From NCBI RefSeq assembly GCF_009827315.1, contig NZ_WTYF01000004.1, positions 930,001 through 994,000 of the forward strand: DNA of 64,000 bases, in the 5' to 3' direction. This document shows positions 60,639 to 64,000 of this stretch, piece by piece. This stretch comes from Qipengyuania gaetbuli (lineage in GTDB: Bacteria; Pseudomonadota; Alphaproteobacteria; Sphingomonadales; Sphingomonadaceae). The position numbers were made by a program, and so were the translations under genes. The notes below the pieces were generated by a model. That model was not told where the DNA came from. It ran no database searches and was given only the letters and a program-made list of their open reading frames with translations. Position 1 is the stretch's first letter. Each line of letters starts with the position of its first letter.

Positions 60639-60714
60639 ACTCGATTTGACGCGCCAGCGCGGCTGGCACATAGGCGCCAGCGGAGACGCCGCGTCGGCGC
60701 AGGAAGGGAACGAA

Positions 60715-62130
60715 GTGTCGCAAGCCGAAATGATTTCGACCGAACCGGCCACCGGCAAGGAACTGTGGCGCGGCCGGATCGGCAACGTCGAACAGGCCGT
60801 CGAAAAGGCCCTGTCGGTCCGCGACAGCTGGGCGCGCGAACCCGTGGGCCAGCGCATCGAACTGATGCGCCGCTTCGCGAACGAGGTCCGCAAGCAGGCC
60901 GAACCCTTTGCCGAACTGATCGCGCGCGAAAGCGGCAAGCCCCTGTGGGAAGCCAAGACCGAGGTCGAGGCCGTCATCGCAAAGGTCGAAATCTCCAAGA
61001 CCGCCTATGCCGAGCGGACCGGCCAGAAGAAGCTCAACAGCGCGCTGCAAGGCACAGCCGCGCTACGTCACAAGCCGCATGGCGTGATGGCCGTGCTCGG
61101 CCCCTACAACTTCCCTGCACACCTGCCGAACGGACACATCGTCCCGGCGCTGATCGCGGGCAATGTCGTGATCTTCAAGCCGAGCGAGAAGACGCCGGCC
61201 GTGGGCGAATTCCTGGTGAAGTGCTTCAACGCCTCGGGCATTCCCGAAGGCGTGGTGCAGTGCCTCATCGGCGGTCCCGAAGAAGGCAAGGCGCTGGTCG
61301 AACACGCCCATGTCGACGGGGTGCTGTTCACCGGTTCCGCACGCGCAGGCATCGCGATCAACCGCAAGCTTGCCAGCAACCCGGCCAAGATCGTGGCGCT
61401 GGAAATGGGCGGCAACAACCCGATCGTCATGCTCGATACGCCCAAGATCGACGATGCGGCGGCAACGATCATCCAGTCGGCCTTCACCACCGCCGGCCAG
61501 CGCTGCACGGCTGCGCGGCGGCTCGTGGTCGTCGACAGCATGTACGACAAGATCGTCCCGGCAGTGAAGCAGCTGGCGGAAAAGCTGATCGTCGACCAGC
61601 CCTTTGCCGATCCCCAGCCCTTCATGGGCTGCGTCATCGACAACCAGACCGCCGACCTGTTGTCCGAAAGCTTCGTCGCGCTGATCAGCCGCGGCGGCAA
61701 GCCGCTGATGCACATGAAGCGGCCGGACGAGAACCTGCCGTTCCTTTCGCCGTCGATCATCGATGCGACCGAGATGTCCGAGCGCCCCGATATCGAGCTG
61801 TTCGGCCCACTGCTGCAGGTCATCCGCGTGCCCGATTTCGATGCCGCCATCGCCGAGGCGAACAACACGCGCTACGGCCTCTCAGCCTCGCTGGTCGGGG
61901 GCAAGCCGGAAGATTTCGAGCGTTTCTGGTTCGAAGCGCGCGCGGGCATCCTCAACTGGAACCGCCCGACCAACGGCGCATCATCTGCAGCACCCTTCGG
62001 CGGCGTGGGCCTGTCGGGCAACCATCGCCCGGCCGCCTATTACGCGGCCGACTACTGCGCCTATCCGGTGGCGAGTACGGAAATGGACCAGCCGCGCGCC
62101 AGCATCGGCGTCGGCCTCAAGGACGGCTGA
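60715..62130 (+). CDS. astD: N-succinylglutamate 5-semialdehyde dehydrogenase (AstD-like)
   Basis: A 471-residue aldehyde dehydrogenase from GTG 60715, with AGGAAGGG upstream. The NAD site has PYNFPAHLPNGHIVPALIAGNVVIFKPSEKTP, the general base is in LEMGGNNP and the nucleophile in GQRCTAARR. GHIVPAL and AASTAPFGG-like text (ASSAAPFGGVGLSGNHRPAA) match AstD, the fourth step of the arginine succinyltransferase path. No other ast gene is in view, so the pathway is not shown to be complete. Confidence 0.88.
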   Translation: MSQAEMISTEPATGKELWRGRIGNVEQAVEKALSVRDSWAREPVGQRIELMRRFANEVRKQAEPFAELIARESGKPLWEAKTEVEAVIAKVEISKTAYAERTGQKKLNSALQGTAALRHKPHGVMAVLGPYNFPAHLPNGHIVPALIAGNVVIFKPSEKTPAVGEFLVKCFNASGIPEGVVQCLIGGPEEGKALVEHAHVDGVLFTGSARAGIAINRKLASNPAKIVALEMGGNNPIVMLDTPKIDDAAATIIQSAFTTAGQRCTAARRLVVVDSMYDKIVPAVKQLAEKLIVDQPFADPQPFMGCVIDNQTADLLSESFVALISRGGKPLMHMKRPDENLPFLSPSIIDATEMSERPDIELFGPLLQVIRVPDFDAAIAEANNTRYGLSASLVGGKPEDFERFWFEARAGILNWNRPTNGASSAAPFGGVGLSGNHRPAAYYAADYCAYPVASTEMDQPRASIGVGLKDG

Positions 62131-62140
62131 TAGGTTCGGC

Positions 62141-62866
62141 TCAGCGCTTGCTGGTGACGAGGTCGATTTCGGTGACCTCGCCGGGCAGGTCGCGGGCATA
62201 GACCACCATCGCGCTGTTGCCCTTGGTGGCGGACAGCACGTTGTCGCCGCCTTTCACCACGTGTTCCACGCTGTAGCCCGCGTCATTGGCACGGGTGACA
62301 TAGAAGGCCAGTACGTCGTTCTTCGGCACGCCGGTGCGGAAAGTGACGGCGCGCAGCGCGCAGGAGCGTTCGTCCGTCCCCGCCGCCTCGACCGTGTTGC
62401 CGCGCGGGTAGACCGGGAATTCGGCCGGCAGCTTGGCCGCCCAGGACGCGGAATAGCTGACCGCCTCGAAGCAATTGCCGCCATTGGCGGACTGCATGGC
62501 GCGGGCTGCCTTCACCATGGCAGCGGTATCGGCAGCATCTTCTGACAGGCGGCGCGGCGTGGGCGCTGCGTCCATGTTGGCGCTGCCGCCGACGAGTTCT
62601 GCAGCGCGGGTGCGTGCAGCCTCGATCGCACGGGGCGAGGTGTCGATCTTCGGCACGTTCTGGTTGCCGGTACCCGACAGCGCGGCATTGGCTTCGCTGG
62701 TGCCCGCCATGTCGGGATCGGTGGCGAGATTGTCGCCCAGCGCAGCCTCGCTCGCCGCGTTCATGTCATCGCCGGCCTCGCCCGCATCCTCACCGTTCTG
62801 GCAGGCGGCAAGCAGGGCAATCGGGGCGACGACCATGGCGATCGGGGCGAATGGGCGCAGTTTCAT
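62141..62866 (-). CDS. Predicted lipoprotein of unknown function, 241 residues
   Basis: A 241-residue protein from ATG 62866 with a lipobox (LLAAC near residue 19). The next 100 residues are low-complexity and acidic, rich in Ala, Asp, Glu, Gly and Asn; the last 120 form a compact domain with two Cys (NGGNCFEAV and ERSCALRAV) that may pair, and end AFYVTRANDAGYSVEHV...YARDLPGEVTEIDL. No family is recognised. It lies 10 bases past the astD stop on the opposite strand (convergent). Confidence 0.65.
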   Translation of the reverse strand: MKLRPFAPIAMVVAPIALLAACQNGEDAGEAGDDMNAASEAALGDNLATDPDMAGTSEANAALSGTGNQNVPKIDTSPRAIEAARTRAAELVGGSANMDAAPTPRRLSEDAADTAAMVKAARAMQSANGGNCFEAVSYSASWAAKLPAEFPVYPRGNTVEAAGTDERSCALRAVTFRTGVPKNDVLAFYVTRANDAGYSVEHVVKGGDNVLSATKGNSAMVVYARDLPGEVTEIDLVTSKR

Positions 62867-62978
62867 TTCGGCATCTCCGGCACGTATTTGCCGCCGTAAT
62901 GGCCGCGCGCGCACCAAAAAGCCATATGCGCCAGCAAGCTGCGCCATTGCGGGACAACCGGAACCCGACACGTGAAAT

Positions 62979-63021
62979 GGGCGCCGCCCGCTCCTTCTTT
63001 GCGAGGAGGCGGACGGCGCCC
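62979..63021 (-). terminator. Possible terminator hairpin
   Basis: Eight-base arms GGGCGCCG (62979-62986) and CGGCGCCC (63014-63021) with a further imperfect inner stem lie 69 bases past the glycine-zipper gene stop on its strand. Only a weak T-rich run follows, so termination may be partial. Confidence 0.4.
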
Positions 63022-63089
63022 GACACGACCCAGGAGGGATCGCGCTATCGGCCGCGGGTGGGCACGACCGGTAGCTGGTTAAATTGGTC

Positions 63090-63575
63090 TCAGCCGCAGC
63101 GGGTGTTCGAGCGGTCGATGGTGCGGCCGAGCAGCGCGCCTGCCGCACCGCCGAGGATCGCGCCGAGGGTGCGATCGCCGCGACCGGCGACTTCGTGGCC
63201 GATCAGCGCGCCGACCCCTGCGCCGACCAGCAGGCCGGTGGTGCCGTTCTCGCGTTCGCAGTAATAGCGCCCGTCGCGGCCGCGCCAGACGCGGGTGTCG
63301 CGGTAAACCGGCTGGCCATAATCGCGGTCGTAACCCATGTAATAGGGGCGCGCTTCGCGGTAGCTGCCGCGATAGTCGTCATAACGGTCATTGTGATGGC
63401 GCTTCCAGTGCTTGCGCTTCTTGCCGTGTTCGTAGGTCATGTCGCCTGCGATGGAGGCGGCATGGGCGTGGGCCTGCGGCGCGGCATGGGCCGGGACAGC
63501 GGCCGATGCGGGCATGGACAGGGTCAGGCCGGTGGCGGCGATGGCCAGCGAAGCAGTCTTGAGAAGGTGTGCCAT
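63090..63575 (-). CDS. Glycine-zipper 2TM-domain secreted protein
   Basis: A 161-residue protein with a signal peptide (to about residue 24, AAVPAHA), an Arg/Tyr/Asp/His-rich middle (RKHWKRHHNDRYDDYRGSYRE and PYYMGYDRDYGQPVYRDTRVW) and a C-terminal glycine-zipper pair: GLLVGAGVGALIGHEVAGRGDRTLGAILGGAAGALLG. Such proteins (Rickettsia 17 kDa antigen-like, YgdI-like) sit in or under the outer membrane. ATG 63575 is used; the longer frame to 63776 is unsupported. Confidence 0.82.
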   Translation of the reverse strand: MAHLLKTASLAIAATGLTLSMPASAAVPAHAAPQAHAHAASIAGDMTYEHGKKRKHWKRHHNDRYDDYRGSYREARPYYMGYDRDYGQPVYRDTRVWRGRDGRYYCERENGTTGLLVGAGVGALIGHEVAGRGDRTLGAILGGAAGALLGRTIDRSNTRCG

Positions 63576-63768
63576 AGTTCGTTTCCTTGGTCTTATCAGG
63601 CGATCATTTTCGACTCGGGGGCGTCGATGTCGTTCAGGAATACGCTTCGCATTCTGAACGGTTTGCAACCGCGCTGTCAGCAAACGACAGTTTCGACGAG
63701 CCGTGCAGCTTTGCCGGACGAATTGAAGCTTGCGGCCCGGATGGGGCGCGCCTAGGCGCAAATCGTTC

Positions 63769-64000
63769 ATGGACACGACAGCATCAGACCAGCGCCGATC
63801 GGGGCTTTTGTCAGCCTTCAGCGCCTATCTGATCTGGGGTTTCCTGCCGCTCTACCTAATCCTGGTGCGCGAAGTTCCGGCCTTCGAATTCGTCGGCTGG
63901 CGCATCCTGTGGACGCTGCCGCTGTGCCTCGTGATCGTGGCCGCGCGCAAGCAAATCGACCAGCTGGTGCGCGCCTTCGCCACCCCCAAGGTCATGCTCC
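63769..64000 (+). CDS. rarD: EamA/RarD-family transporter, N-terminal fragment
   Basis: The window ends 77 codons into this gene. SGLLSAFSAYLIWGFLPLYLILVREVPAFEFVGWRILWTLPLCLVIV covers the first two helices of a RarD-type (chloramphenicol-sensitive protein) EamA transporter. The start MDTTASDQRR follows CAAATCGTTC with no strong ribosome site. The substrate is unknown. Confidence 0.8.
   Translation, partial: MDTTASDQRRSGLLSAFSAYLIWGFLPLYLILVREVPAFEFVGWRILWTLPLCLVIVAARKQIDQLVRAFATPKVML

Noticed and set aside
59097..60998. A 633-codon minus-strand frame over selO.
   Set aside because: Composition is typical of high-GC shadow frames and selO carries the recognisable SelO motifs on the plus strand.
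1..64000. CRISPR arrays, insertion sequences, integrons or rRNA/tRNA genes.
   Set aside because: No regularly spaced direct repeats, transposase or integrase motifs, or rRNA/tRNA-like segments were seen in a read of both strands; short or degenerate elements could still be missed without software.

Overview
This window looks like a chromosomal segment of a GC-rich alphaproteobacterium, most likely order Sphingomonadales and probably the Erythrobacteraceae (Erythrobacter/Qipengyuania-like). That placement is an inference. It rests on the tsaB-rimI-mucR-fur-plsC-miaB-phoH-ybeY-corC gene order, a MucR/Ros zinc-finger regulator, a DUF1489 protein, an rpmF-plsX-fabH-ihfA-merR operon, and many short lineage-type proteins. 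Genes are tightly packed with frequent ATGA overlaps. No gap between genes exceeds 300 bases, and I saw no rRNA, tRNA, insertion sequence, transposase, integrase or CRISPR array.

Layout. 1-13.9 kb is core housekeeping: a partial M16 peptidase, a NifU-type Fe-S protein, a RutE-type nitroreductase, the tRNA t6A gene tsaB with rimI, mucR, fur, plsC, a LysR regulator, corC-ybeY-phoH, miaB, an acetyltransferase, a cyclophilin, mgtE and a DUF1489 gene. 13.9-15.5 kb is an AT-richer, sparsely coding patch with a diverged IF-1 read from TTG, two very short genes, and a ParS/MbcA-type antitoxin-domain ORF coupled to a 16-codon upstream ORF, closed by a strong terminator. 15.5-22.8 kb is one minus-strand block of four DUF4402 secreted subunits, a periplasmic pilus-type chaperone and a 1311-residue usher-like outer-membrane protein with a very long Pro/Ala/Glu-rich N-terminus. 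It is the best candidate for an under-described surface-assembly system.

22.9-36.6 kb holds a FrnE-like DsbA protein with nudC, a Tat-exported serine hydrolase, mutY diverging from dciA, two successive DsbA-family thiol oxidoreductases, smc, a VIT-family metal transporter, a secreted M24 peptidase, chrA and a MerR regulator. 36.6-39.2 kb is the rpmF-plsX-fabH-ihfA operon, joining a ribosomal protein to phospholipid and fatty-acid initiation. 39.4-44.9 kb is a mosaic of small genes: MAPEG, an MBL hydrolase, two conserved unknowns (one behind a leader ORF plus intrinsic terminator), a secreted Hcp-like protein, an S24 repressor facing two small genes across a phased TAGGA/TCCTA repeat array, and a D-2-hydroxyacid dehydrogenase.

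44.9-57 kb runs tal-cobT-small membrane protein-nitroreductase-cysS on the minus strand, then ubiA diverging from rsmE-gshA-monooxygenase, an ICMT-type membrane methyltransferase, and yfgM-bamB (outer-membrane protein assembly). 57-64 kb has a GT4 glycosyltransferase with an overlapping alpha/beta hydrolase, selO, astD, a lipoprotein, a glycine-zipper surface protein, and the start of a RarD/EamA transporter cut by the window end.

All functional names come from reading the translations and known family motifs. No database search was run.
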